NCBI GenBank assembly: GCA_002405835.1
Contig: DHMO01000053.1
Span: 6,708-38,192, forward strand
Reading direction: 5' to 3'
DNA from: Lentisphaeria bacterium UBA4640
GTDB taxonomy: Bacteria > Verrucomicrobiota > Lentisphaeria > Victivallales > UBA1829
DNA: 31,485 nt
The notes under the pieces are model-generated. The model did no database searches, had not been told where the DNA came from, and worked only from the letters and a program-made list of their open reading frames with translations. Numbering within the stretch: position 1 is the first letter of the stretch; every line of letters begins with the position of its first letter. The position numbers and the translations under genes are program-made. Of this stretch, positions 7,996 through 16,515 are shown piece by piece.

Positions 7996-9584
7996 TTTGC
8001 GCCTCCGTTCTTTTTCGCGAATTTAGCCATTTTCTTCATTTGCAGAACACAGGGACGTTTCGCGATGATGACGCTGATGTCATTGGAGGCGAGACGCTCC
8101 TGAACGAGATTTCTGAACCGTTCGGTTTCCTTTGTGGTATCCACAATATCGACGTTGTTCACGCCGCAGGCGCGGCAGACGGCTTCCAGATTTACGGGAA
8201 TCGCGGGATCCATGTTGAGAAGATGTCCGGTGGCGGGGTTCTCCTGAAGTCCGGTCATGGCGGTGGTGGAGTTGTCGAGAATGATGACGACGTGTCCGGT
8301 TTTCGGACGGTTGTACGCCATTTCGACGATTCCGGTGAGGCCGCTGTGAAGGAAGGTGCTGTCGCCGATGACGCTGACGACTTTGCGCGCCTGTTCTTCG
8401 GGGAGCGAGCGGCGCAGACCGAGTCCGACGCCGATGCTGGCGCCCATGCAGACGCACATGTCGATCGCGCTGAACGGAGGAAGCGTGCCGAGCGTGTAAC
8501 AGCCGATATCGCCTGCGACAATGCAGCCGAGGTCGCGCAGAGTTTCAAACGATTTGCGGTGCGGACAGCCCGGGCAGAGCTGCGGGGGACGTCCCGGAAC
8601 CGGCGCCGGATCGGGCGTGAAGTTGCGGTCGATCTGCTTTTTGACGCGGTTCACATTGAGTTCGCCGAACAGGAGAGAATCATCCTTCGGTTCGACTTTG
8701 ATTCCGGCTGCGGAAATGGCGTCGGCCAGGAAGCGGTCGCCTTCTTCTATCACGACGCAGCGTTTGACGGAATTCGCAAATTCCGCGATTTTCTTCATCG
8801 GGAGCGGCCAGGTGAGTCCGAGCTTGAGCACGGATGCTTCCGGCGCGGCTTCGCAGACGTGCTGGTAGGAAATTCCGGAGCAGATCACGCCGAGTTCCTT
8901 TGAGCCGGCTTTCACCTGCTCGAAATCGGAGGTTTCCGCATATGCTGCGAGTTCCTTCATGGTGTTTTCCAGACGGACATGCGCCTTCTTTGCGAATGCG
9001 GGAACCATGACGTTTTTCTGAATGTTCTTCACATAAGGTTTCTGCTCAAACGGATTGGCTTCTCCGTGCAGATGAACGATGGTCTGCGAGTGACAGACGC
9101 GTGTGGTCATGCGGAGCAGGACGGGAGTGTTGAACTTTTCGGAGAGTTCAAATGCCTTGATGGTGAAGTCGTATGCCTCCTGGGAATCGGAAGGTTCAAG
9201 CATCAGCACCTTTGCGGCTTTGGCATAATTCCGGTTATCCTGCTCATTCTGGCTGGAGGCGAGTCCCGGATCGTCAGCGGAAACAATGACAAGACCGCCG
9301 TTGACTCCCGTATAGGTGAGCGTGAACAGCGGGTCGGCGGCGACATTCAGTCCGACGTGTTTCATCGTGACGATGCTTCTTGCTCCGCCGAAAGAGACGC
9401 CGATGCCTACTTCGAGCGCGACTTTTTCATTCGGAGCCCATTCCGCGGCTCCGCCGATTTTCGAGAATGTTTCGAGAATTTCTGTCGACGGCGTTCCGGG
9501 ATATCCGGCGCCGAGCCGGACGGAAGCGGCGAGCGCCGCGTATGCGACAGCCTCATCTCCGCTGAGGATTCGTTTTTGGGACAT
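7992..9584 (-). CDS. iorA: Indolepyruvate ferredoxin oxidoreductase, alpha subunit, lacking the ferredoxin domain
   Basis: The large subunit binds thiamine diphosphate and decarboxylates aryl-pyruvates. I start it at ATG 9584 because AGGAGG lies five to six bases before that codon; an in-frame GTG 15 bases upstream lies inside this site and is unlikely. Domain marks are ALAASVRLGAGYPGTPSTE (pyrimidine domain), the DDPGLASSQNEQDNRNYA loop, the cysteine motif LCPGCPHR, and the TPP domain GDIGCYTLG with GDSTFLHSG and DNSTTAMTG. The protein ends after AKRPCVLQMKKMAKFAKKNGGAK, so the C-terminal region with two 4Fe-4S clusters present in well-studied IorA proteins is absent and length is 530 instead of about 600-640. 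iorB starts immediately, so no frameshifted remnant fits between. Confidence 0.92.
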   Translation of the reverse strand: MSQKRILSGDEAVAYAALAASVRLGAGYPGTPSTEILETFSKIGGAAEWAPNEKVALEVGIGVSFGGARSIVTMKHVGLNVAADPLFTLTYTGVNGGLVIVSADDPGLASSQNEQDNRNYAKAAKVLMLEPSDSQEAYDFTIKAFELSEKFNTPVLLRMTTRVCHSQTIVHLHGEANPFEQKPYVKNIQKNVMVPAFAKKAHVRLENTMKELAAYAETSDFEQVKAGSKELGVICSGISYQHVCEAAPEASVLKLGLTWPLPMKKIAEFANSVKRCVVIEEGDRFLADAISAAGIKVEPKDDSLLFGELNVNRVKKQIDRNFTPDPAPVPGRPPQLCPGCPHRKSFETLRDLGCIVAGDIGCYTLGTLPPFSAIDMCVCMGASIGVGLGLRRSLPEEQARKVVSVIGDSTFLHSGLTGIVEMAYNRPKTGHVVIILDNSTTAMTGLQENPATGHLLNMDPAIPVNLEAVCRACGVNNVDIVDTTKETERFRNLVQERLASNDISVIIAKRPCVLQMKKMAKFAKKNGGAK

Positions 9585-9632
9585 TGTAACCTCCTGCACA
9601 AATACGAATTATTTGCTTTTATTAATCTTCAA

Positions 9633-9660
9633 AACTTACCACAATTCCGCCGTTTTTCAA
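9633..9660 (-). promoter_or_regulatory. Possible promoter of the iorA operon
   Basis: On the minus strand TTGAAA (9655-9660) and a weak TAAGTT (9633-9638) are 16 bases apart, about 50 bases before the iorA start. The -35 region matches that of carB over 13 bases with a single difference. The weak -10 box keeps confidence low, but a promoter is expected here because terminators lie just upstream. Confidence 0.35.
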
Positions 9661-9671
9661 GCGCGTTCGGA

Positions 9672-9722
9672 CAAAAAAAACGTTTTTTCGTGCAGATTCA
9701 AAACTCCGCACGGAAAAACGTT
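9672..9722 (-). terminator. Rho-independent terminator downstream of carB
   Basis: On the minus strand AACGTTTTTCCGTGC and GCACGAAAAAACGTT form a 15-pair stem (arms 9708-9722 and 9679-9693, one G-T pair) with a 14-base loop, followed by an uninterrupted run of T residues (A run 9673-9680 on plus). This is a textbook intrinsic terminator and insulates carB from the ior operon. Confidence 0.8.
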
Positions 9723-9730
9723 CCAGAGAA

Positions 9731-9763
9731 ATCTCCCGTTCACGAAATCCGGGAACGGGAGAT
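9731..9763. repeat. Perfect 11-bp inverted repeat between carB stop and its terminator
   Basis: ATCTCCCGTTC (9731-9741) and GAACGGGAGAT (9753-9763) are exact reverse complements around an 11-base loop, 18 bases past the carB stop. The minus-strand T tract after it is poor (TTTCTC), so it may be an RNA-stabilising 3' hairpin or an auxiliary terminator standing before the stronger one. Confidence 0.7.
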
Positions 9764-9781
9764 GAATGGCGGAAACAGCGG

Positions 9782-12700
9782 TTATTTGCCGGACTGATAC
9801 TCCTGAAGAGATTTCGGGAGTATGGCGTTGCTGCGTGCTGCGGCAATACCGGCAACCGTCGCAACCGCGGCGGCGATTGTCGTCATATACGCGATGTGCT
9901 GCTGAATCGCCATCATGCGGATATAACTGTCGTCAAGTTTTTCGCTGCGATCCTTCGGAGTGTTGATGATCAGCTGAAGATCATGATTCTTGATCATGTC
10001 GCTGATATCCGGACGCCCCTCGCCAAGTTTGTTGACCACGGTGTTCGGAATGGAATGCCCGTCCAGGAACTTGGATGTCCCCTCCGTTGCATAAAGTTTG
10101 AATCCGAGCTCATGCAGCTTCTGAACGATCGGCAGGAGATATTCGCGGTCGCGGCGGTTCACCGTGACCAGCGCGGAGCCCTCCAGCGGAAGCGGGGCGT
10201 TCGCGGCTTTCTGACTCTTGAAGTAGGCAAGATCAAAGCTGTCCGCAATACCGAGAACTTCTCCGGTGGAGCGCATTTCCGGTCCGAGAACCGGGTCGAC
10301 TTCCGGGAACATGTTGAACGGGAAGACCGCCTCTTTCACACCGTAATAGTTCTTGCACTTGCGTTCAAGAAGCGGAGCAAAATCGGAAAGTTTCTTGCCG
10401 AGCATGAGTCCTGTCGCAATGCGTGCGAGCGGAACGCCCGTGATTTTCGCAACCAGGGGAACCGTGCGCGAGGCGCGCGGATTGGCTTCAATGATGTAGA
10501 CTTTGTCGTGGCAGACCGCGAACTGGACGTTCAGAATGCCGTCAACCTTGAAATCTTTTGCAATCGCGGCGGCGTAGCGTTCAATGGTTTCGAGATGCTT
10601 CTTCGGAATTGTGACTGGGGGCAGCACGCAGGCGGAATCGCCGGAGTGAATGCCTGCAAGTTCCACATGTTCCATAATTGTGGCGACAAAAGTTTCGTTT
10701 CCGTCGGAAAGCGCGTCGACTTCCGTTTCCGTTGCGTTGTCGAGGAAGCGGTCGATGAGCATCGGATATTCCGGGCTGACCTGGATGGCTTCGACGGCGT
10801 AACGCTTCAGTGTCTCTTCATCATGAATGACCGCCATGCCGCGTCCGCCGAGAACGAACGAGGGACGGACCATGACCGGATAGCCGATCTTGCGTCCGAG
10901 TTCAACAGCCTCTTCCAGCGAGTGGGAAATGCCGCTTTCCGGCTGCGGAATGCCTAGAGCGATCATGCGTTCGCGGAAATATTCGCGGTCTTCCGCCAGG
11001 CGGATTCCCTCCGGCTGAGTGCCGAGAATGTTCACGCCGGCATCCTTGAGCTGCTGGGCGATATTGAGCGGAGTCTGTCCGCCGAACTGGACAATGACGC
11101 CCTGCGGTTTTTCCTTTTCGTAGATGGCGAGAACGTCTTCCACGGTCAGCGGTTCGAAGTAAAGTTTGTTGCTGGTATCATAGTCGGTGGAGACCGTTTC
11201 CGGATTGCAGTTGACCATGATCGACTCATAGCCCGCATCGCGGAGAGCGAACGCCGCATGGACACAGGTGTAGTCGAACTCGATGCCCTGTCCGATACGG
11301 TTCGGACCACCTCCGAGAATCATGATCTTTTTGTTCGGAGTGACGGCGACTTCGTCCTTCGCATCCTTGGCGTAGGTGGAGTAGTAATAAGCGGCGTTTT
11401 CGACTCCGGAGACCGGAACCGCGCAGAAGACTGCTTTCACGCCGAGCGCAAGACGGCGGGCGCGGATCTGTTTTTCGGAAACTCTGAAGAGAGCCGCAAG
11501 ATATTTGTCGGAGAAACCGTCGCGCTTCGCCTGAATCAGCAGCTCATCGGAAAGCGTGTCGAAATCATGTTTCTGAAGCTCGATTTCGAGCGCGGCAAGT
11601 TCCGCCATCTGTTCGATGAAATAGCGGGTGATTTTCGTCAGCTTCACGATATCATCGACGGCGACGCCTTTTTTCAGAGCTTCGTAAATCTGGAAATAGC
11701 GTTCGCTGTTCGGAGTGATGATGCGGGTGCGGAGCTCTTCGGCGGTGAGCTTTTCGAACTTTTTGACGCAGCCGAGTCCGGAACGTCCGATTTCGAGTGA
11801 ACGGATCGCTTTCTGGAACGCTTCCTTGAAGTTCCTGCCGATGCTCATGACTTCACCGACAGCCTTCATCTGCGTGCCGAGACGGTCTTTCGCCTGTGCG
11901 AATTTTTCAAACGCCCAGCGGGCGAATTTCACAACGACATAATCGCCGGAGGGAGTGTAGCGGTCAAGAGAACCGTCGCGCCAGTAGGGGATGTCCTTGA
12001 GGTCGAGTCCTGCCGCGAGGCGAGTGGAAACGCTGGCGATCGGGAAGCCGGTGGCTTTCGAGGCGAGTGCGCTGGAGCGGGAGGTGCGGGGGTTGATTTC
12101 AATCACGATGATCCGGTCGTCAACCGGGTTGTGTGCAAACTGGACATTGCCGCCGCCGATGATGCCGACGCCGTCGACGATGCGGTAGGCGTAATCCTGA
12201 AGACGTTTCTGAACCGATTCGGGAACGGTGAGCATCGGGGCTACGCAGAAACTGTCGCCGGTGTGAACGCCCATCGGATCGACGTTTTCGATGAAGCATA
12301 CCGTGATTTTCTTCCCGGTGGCATCACGGACGACTTCGAGTTCAAGTTCTTCCCAGCCAATGACACACTCTTCCACGAGCACCTGGTGAATCATGCTGGC
12401 ATCGAGCCCGCGGGAGCAGACTTCACGGAGTTCTTCGACGTTGTAGACGATGCCGCCGCCGGTTCCGCCCATGGTGTAAGCGGGACGGAGGACGACCGGG
12501 TAACCGAAGTCCTTCGCAATCTTTTCGGCTTCTTCGAGGGAATAGCAGGGTTCGGATTTCGCCATGGGAATGCCGAGCTGCTTCATCGTCTCCTTGAAGG
12601 TGATGCGGTCTTCACCGCGCTTGATGGCGTTCAGGTCGACGCCGATGACTTTGACGTTGTTTCTGGAGAGAATTCCGGCTTCATCAAGTTCGATGGAGAG

Positions 12701-12991
12701 GTTTAGCGCGGTCTGTCCGCCGAGATTCGGCAGGAGGGCGTCGGGTTTCTCTTTCTGGATGATTTTTTCGATGCTGTCGACAGTGAGCGGTTCAATGTAG
12801 GTATGGTCCGCCATGCCCGGGTCGGTCATGATGGTTGCGGGATTGGAGTTTACAAGGACAATTTCATAACCTTCTTTTCGAAGGGCCTTGCAAGCCTGGG
12901 TTCCCGAGTAATCGAATTCGCAGGCCTGACCGATAATGATCGGACCGGAACCGATAATCAATACTTTGTGAATGTCCGTGCGCTTGGGCAT
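9782..12991 (-). CDS. carB: Carbamoyl phosphate synthase, large subunit
   Basis: CarB makes carbamoyl phosphate from bicarbonate, ATP and ammonia supplied by CarA, feeding pyrimidine and arginine synthesis. All 1069 residues of the normal four-part architecture are present: first ATP-grasp synthetase (GSGPIIIGQACEFDYSG, PNLGGQTALN, RPAYTMGGTGGG), oligomerisation region about 400-550, second synthetase (GGGPNRIGQGIEFDYTCVH, RPSFVLGGRGM) and the C-terminal MGS-like allosteric domain from about 935 (ATEGTSKFLDGHSIP, DLQLIINTP). GAGGAGG lies just upstream of ATG 12991. carA is not adjacent: the gene is flanked by its own promoter and two downstream hairpins, so it is transcribed alone here. Identity is essentially certain. 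Confidence 0.98.
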   Translation of the reverse strand: MPKRTDIHKVLIIGSGPIIIGQACEFDYSGTQACKALRKEGYEIVLVNSNPATIMTDPGMADHTYIEPLTVDSIEKIIQKEKPDALLPNLGGQTALNLSIELDEAGILSRNNVKVIGVDLNAIKRGEDRITFKETMKQLGIPMAKSEPCYSLEEAEKIAKDFGYPVVLRPAYTMGGTGGGIVYNVEELREVCSRGLDASMIHQVLVEECVIGWEELELEVVRDATGKKITVCFIENVDPMGVHTGDSFCVAPMLTVPESVQKRLQDYAYRIVDGVGIIGGGNVQFAHNPVDDRIIVIEINPRTSRSSALASKATGFPIASVSTRLAAGLDLKDIPYWRDGSLDRYTPSGDYVVVKFARWAFEKFAQAKDRLGTQMKAVGEVMSIGRNFKEAFQKAIRSLEIGRSGLGCVKKFEKLTAEELRTRIITPNSERYFQIYEALKKGVAVDDIVKLTKITRYFIEQMAELAALEIELQKHDFDTLSDELLIQAKRDGFSDKYLAALFRVSEKQIRARRLALGVKAVFCAVPVSGVENAAYYYSTYAKDAKDEVAVTPNKKIMILGGGPNRIGQGIEFDYTCVHAAFALRDAGYESIMVNCNPETVSTDYDTSNKLYFEPLTVEDVLAIYEKEKPQGVIVQFGGQTPLNIAQQLKDAGVNILGTQPEGIRLAEDREYFRERMIALGIPQPESGISHSLEEAVELGRKIGYPVMVRPSFVLGGRGMAVIHDEETLKRYAVEAIQVSPEYPMLIDRFLDNATETEVDALSDGNETFVATIMEHVELAGIHSGDSACVLPPVTIPKKHLETIERYAAAIAKDFKVDGILNVQFAVCHDKVYIIEANPRASRTVPLVAKITGVPLARIATGLMLGKKLSDFAPLLERKCKNYYGVKEAVFPFNMFPEVDPVLGPEMRSTGEVLGIADSFDLAYFKSQKAANAPLPLEGSALVTVNRRDREYLLPIVQKLHELGFKLYATEGTSKFLDGHSIPNTVVNKLGEGRPDISDMIKNHDLQLIINTPKDRSEKLDDSYIRMMAIQQHIAYMTTIAAAVATVAGIAAARSNAILPKSLQEYQSGK

Positions 12992-13033
12992 GTGTTCCTC
13001 CTCTGTTTTTGGTATTACAGTAGTCGGAACCTA

Positions 13034-13061
13034 ACTATACACCCGAAACGGCGTTTTTCAA
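13034..13061 (-). promoter_or_regulatory. Promoter of carB
   Basis: On the minus strand TTGAAA (13056-13061) and TATAGT (13034-13039) are 16 bases apart, placing the start of transcription roughly 35 bases before the carB ATG. The match to the sigma-70 consensus is good and it lies in the only gap between carB and the glycosylase gene. Confidence 0.6.
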
Positions 13062-13072
13062 ACATGCAAGAG

Positions 13073-13576
13073 CTATTTTCTCACGATTTCAGCGACTTTC
13101 ATCCAGGAATCCAGTTTCTGCCGGTATGTCAGCATCGCCGCGGCGGGACTGGTCGAGGGGAGACGCTCAATTGCAAGACCGCGTTGAAACAGCGGGGCGT
13201 GATAGCGCTTCAGAAAGTTGAATGACGCCGTGCCGTTGCAGAAAATGTGCGTGATGGTCGGAGTCCGGTCAATCAGTCCCGCAATATCGTTCGGGACCGG
13301 ATCGGTGATTTTCGTATCAAGACTTCCTGTCCGGCGGCAGAACGCAAGCGTGTCCCACAGAGCAATCCGGTTCTCGCCGAGTTTGCGCAGACGCTCCGGG
13401 TAGGGGAGATCGCGGGAGAAGCCGAAAAGCTCTCCCATAATCTTCCAGAACGCATTCTGCGGAAACGCATAGTACTGCTGCTGACGGAGCGATTCCTCAC
13501 CGGGCATGGAACCCAGAATCAGAACTTTTGCCCCCGGGTAAACGCTCGGGGGAAAGGATTGTTTCCGCTCTGTCAT
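13073..13576 (-). CDS. DNA-deoxyinosine (hypoxanthine) glycosylase, uracil-DNA glycosylase superfamily
   Basis: The 167-residue protein shows the family-6 UDG/hypoxanthine-DNA glycosylase signature. LILGSMPGEESLRQQQYYAFPQNAFW forms the catalytic motif-1 region, ALWDTLAFCRRTGSLDTKI follows with NDI, then IFCNGTASF and the leucine-loop type LPSTSPAAAM. Enzymes of this group remove hypoxanthine (deaminated adenine, or incorporated dITP) from DNA and start base-excision repair. ATG 13576 overlaps the TGA of the radical SAM gene (ATGA), so it is the last gene of the purA-rodA unit. Another superfamily activity (uracil or mismatch type) cannot be ruled out from sequence, though the YYAFPQNAFW form is typical of this group. 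Confidence 0.87.
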   Translation of the reverse strand: MTERKQSFPPSVYPGAKVLILGSMPGEESLRQQQYYAFPQNAFWKIMGELFGFSRDLPYPERLRKLGENRIALWDTLAFCRRTGSLDTKITDPVPNDIAGLIDRTPTITHIFCNGTASFNFLKRYHAPLFQRGLAIERLPSTSPAAAMLTYRQKLDSWMKVAEIVRK

Positions 13577-15321
13577 TTTCTGCGGTCCCGCTTATCCTTC
13601 CAGTCGGGCTGACGGTAGCGGGACGCGCGTTTCTTTTTCAGCATTTGAATCTGCGTCCGGCGGTCGCGGAGACCGCGATGGACTTCGATTTCCTCGCCTG
13701 TGTAAGGATTCTTTCCGCTGTAATACATTGCGGCGCCCATGGTCATCGGGAGCGGAATGTAATCCTGCACCTGCTGCGGGCTCCAGTGATGCGCTTCCAG
13801 AAAGTCGTCAACGACTTTCATTTCCTCTTCGGTACAGCCTGGAAAGTTGGAAATGAAAAGCGGAATCAGATATTGTTCCTTGCCGATCTGCTTGTTGCAT
13901 TTGTCGAACATTTTCATAAACGCTTCGAGCTCGCCGGGCTGTCCTTTGCGCATGAGATTCAGAACGCGCGGATGCAGATGTTCCGGCGCGACTTTAAGAT
14001 GTCCGGAAACATGGTTCCGGATGATCTCAAGCGTCAGTTCCGGCTGGCGGAGCGCGAGATCCAGGCGCATTCCCGAATTCAGGAACACTTTCCGGATGCC
14101 CGGTGATTTCATCGCCGTCTTGAGCAGTTTCAGCAGAGTGGAGCCGTCCGGAATATAATTTTTGCACGGTTTCGGCCACATGCAGGAGATGCGGCGGCAT
14201 TTCTCACACATCGAATGATCCGCGACCCTGTTGCCGAAGATGTTGGAAGCGGCGCCGCCGATGTCGCTGATGATTCCATTGAATCCGGGCAGTTTCTTGA
14301 TCCTCTCAATGCTGCGCATCACCGATTCCGGCGAGCGCGAGACAAGGTGACGGGTCTGGTGCGAAACGAGTCCGCAGAACGCGCATCCGCCGGGGCAGCC
14401 GCGGACGGCGGGAACGGAGAACTTGACACATTCATACGCTGGAATTGGCTCTTTGTAACTCGGATGCGGAGCCATGCCGTAGGGAAGCTCGCAGACATGG
14501 TCAAGCTCCGCCTGGGTAAGCGGCGGATTCGGACGTTCAAGAACAAGAAGACGGTCATTGTAACGCTGAATCATGCGGCGTCCGCACCAGGGATTCATCT
14601 CCGCTTCGACCTTGCGCGTCTGTTCGAGAAGGGCATCTTTATCCGTGCAGATCCGCTCGTAGGATGGAAGTTCCACACAGCCTGCTGTATCAAATTCCTT
14701 CGAAGCGTTTCCGCCGAGAAAGCGCGCGGTTCCGGGAATGCCGTCGAGCGGCTTGCCGTCGCGGATGCGGGAGTAGACTTCCAGCGAAGCCGTTTCGCCC
14801 ATGCCGAAAATCAGAATGTCGGCTTTGGATTCGACGAGTTCGGAGGGATGCATCTTGTCCTGCCAGTAATCGTAATGTGCAACGCGGCGGAGACTCGCTT
14901 CAACGCCGCCGAGAACGGTCTTGATTCCGGGGAACGCGCGTTTGGCAAGCTGAGTATAGACAACCGCCGCCATCGGAGGCCGGTTCCCGGTTTTGCCGCC
15001 GGGGGAGTACATGTCGTCTTTGCGGAAACGGCGGCCGACGGTGTAGATGCAGACCATGGAATCCATGTTGCCGGAAGAGACTCCGACTGCAATGTTGGGG
15101 CGTCCCATGACTTTGAGAGATTCGGGATCCTTCCAGTCCGGCTGGGCGACCACGCCGACGCGGAATCCTTTGTCGAGCAGGTAACGTCCGATTACGGCGG
15201 TTCCGAACGACGGGTGCTCCACATAGGCGTCACCCGTCAGAAGCAGAATGTCGATGGAATCCCAGCCGAGAGCTTCCATCTCGCGGCGGGACATCGGCAG
15301 GAATTTTACATTTTCGTACAT
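13573..15321 (-). CDS. YgiQ-family radical SAM protein
   Basis: A 582-residue cytoplasmic protein of the YgiQ/UPF0313 family. The N-terminal part (DILLLTGDAYVEHPSFGTAVIGRYL) resembles a cobalamin-binding-like fold. The radical SAM core holds CPGGCAFC with Cys309, Cys313 and Cys316 in the CxxxCxxC spacing that binds the 4Fe-4S cluster and S-adenosylmethionine. A second cysteine group (CEKCRRISCMWPKPC) follows, and GHLKVAPEHL is conserved in the family. The C-terminal tail is very basic (LKKKRASRYRQPDWKDKRDRRK), perhaps for nucleic acid or ribosome contact. The substrate of YgiQ proteins is not established. ATG 15321 stands six bases after the rodA stop, with GAGG ten bases upstream; its TGA overlaps the glycosylase start. 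Confidence 0.92.
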   Translation of the reverse strand: MYENVKFLPMSRREMEALGWDSIDILLLTGDAYVEHPSFGTAVIGRYLLDKGFRVGVVAQPDWKDPESLKVMGRPNIAVGVSSGNMDSMVCIYTVGRRFRKDDMYSPGGKTGNRPPMAAVVYTQLAKRAFPGIKTVLGGVEASLRRVAHYDYWQDKMHPSELVESKADILIFGMGETASLEVYSRIRDGKPLDGIPGTARFLGGNASKEFDTAGCVELPSYERICTDKDALLEQTRKVEAEMNPWCGRRMIQRYNDRLLVLERPNPPLTQAELDHVCELPYGMAPHPSYKEPIPAYECVKFSVPAVRGCPGGCAFCGLVSHQTRHLVSRSPESVMRSIERIKKLPGFNGIISDIGGAASNIFGNRVADHSMCEKCRRISCMWPKPCKNYIPDGSTLLKLLKTAMKSPGIRKVFLNSGMRLDLALRQPELTLEIIRNHVSGHLKVAPEHLHPRVLNLMRKGQPGELEAFMKMFDKCNKQIGKEQYLIPLFISNFPGCTEEEMKVVDDFLEAHHWSPQQVQDYIPLPMTMGAAMYYSGKNPYTGEEIEVHRGLRDRRTQIQMLKKKRASRYRQPDWKDKRDRRK

Positions 15322-15327
15322 AAGAGA

Positions 15328-16485
15328 TCAATCCTCGCTGTTTAAGTTCCGTCTCGCATAAACCGACTGCACGATGCCGAGACAGGACAGCGTTGCAAGC
15401 ATAAAAGTTCCACCGTAGCTGACGAGCGGGAGCGGAAGCCCCGTAACCGGCATAAGGCGGATGCTCATTCCAATATTCACAATCGTGTGCAGAGCCAGGA
15501 CTGCGCCCAGCCCCGCACACAGACATCGTCCGAACCCGTCCGGAGCAATCAGCGCGGTGCGGAAAATGGAAATCATCAGCAGGGTATACGCCAGCATCAG
15601 CAGCGCCGAGCCGAGAAATCCGGTCTCCTCCGCAATCACAGAAAAAATGAAGTCGGAGTTCGACACGGTCTGCGGCAGATAGCCGAGCTGGTTCTGCGTT
15701 CCCTGCATGAACCCTTTTCCGGAAAAACCGCCGCTCCCGACGGCAAGCTCCGACTGGCGCTGGTTCCAGCCCTTGTTCAGCGGATCGGCTTCCGGATTCA
15801 GAAACACATGAATACGCGCCTTGTGATATGGACGCAGCATCGAGTAGCCGATCGGCGCGGCGACCGCAATCGCGATGATTCCGATCAGCAGAACACGCAG
15901 ACGCAGTCCCGCTGCAAAGGCAACGACGAATACGCCGAACACCAGGGTCAATGCAGTGCTCAGATTCGGCTCCCGGAAAATGAGAAATCCGGGAATTCCC
16001 ATCAGCAGAAGCATCAAACCGACCGAACTCCAGCGCGTAATCCGGAAACGCTCCGTCGTGAAGAGCCACGCGGCGAGAATCACGGTCAGCAGTTTTGCAA
16101 TTTCGGAAGGCTGGACGCTCACTCCGGCGATATCCAGCCAGCGACGCGCACCGTAAAACTTCACGCCGAAGAACAGAACGTAGACCAGCAGGAAGAGCGA
16201 TACCGGATAGAGCGCGAGCGCAAAAATCCCGTAAAAGTGATAGTCGAAAAGGGAAAAGGCAAGCCAGAGAACCAGTCCGAGCCCGATCCATACGAGTTGA
16301 CGCTGCCAGAATTCCGCATAAACGCCGCCGACCTGCTGTCCGGTTCCATAAATAAATAGAACTCCCGCGGCCAGCAGAGCCAGCATCGGGAGAATCTGGA
16401 GCACGTCGAAACGCGCAAAAAAAGAACGGAGCACAGTAAACACCGGAGGCGTCTCAGCCAGCCTTTTATCGTGAATCAGCGGCAT
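15328..16485 (-). CDS. rodA: Rod-shape determining protein RodA (SEDS peptidoglycan polymerase)
   Basis: A 385-residue multi-pass inner-membrane protein of the SEDS family, which polymerises lipid II into glycan strands together with a class B penicillin-binding protein in the elongasome. Visible marks are ARRWLDIAGVSVQPSEIAKL, EPNLSTAL, the periplasmic-loop segment EADPLNKGWNQRQSELAVGSGGFSGKG with the aspartate thought to be catalytic, FSVIAEETGF and the C-terminal GLPLPLVSYGG. About ten hydrophobic segments can be counted. RodA is preferred over FtsW because of length and the QVGG...WQRQLVW start, but the two are close. mreBCD and PBP2 are not in the window. GGAG lies ten bases before the ATG, and purA ends 30 bases upstream. 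Confidence 0.9.
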   Translation of the reverse strand: MPLIHDKRLAETPPVFTVLRSFFARFDVLQILPMLALLAAGVLFIYGTGQQVGGVYAEFWQRQLVWIGLGLVLWLAFSLFDYHFYGIFALALYPVSLFLLVYVLFFGVKFYGARRWLDIAGVSVQPSEIAKLLTVILAAWLFTTERFRITRWSSVGLMLLLMGIPGFLIFREPNLSTALTLVFGVFVVAFAAGLRLRVLLIGIIAIAVAAPIGYSMLRPYHKARIHVFLNPEADPLNKGWNQRQSELAVGSGGFSGKGFMQGTQNQLGYLPQTVSNSDFIFSVIAEETGFLGSALLMLAYTLLMISIFRTALIAPDGFGRCLCAGLGAVLALHTIVNIGMSIRLMPVTGLPLPLVSYGGTFMLATLSCLGIVQSVYARRNLNSED

Positions 16486-16515
16486 AGAGCGTTGTCTCCG
16501 GCGCGCAAACGTGCG

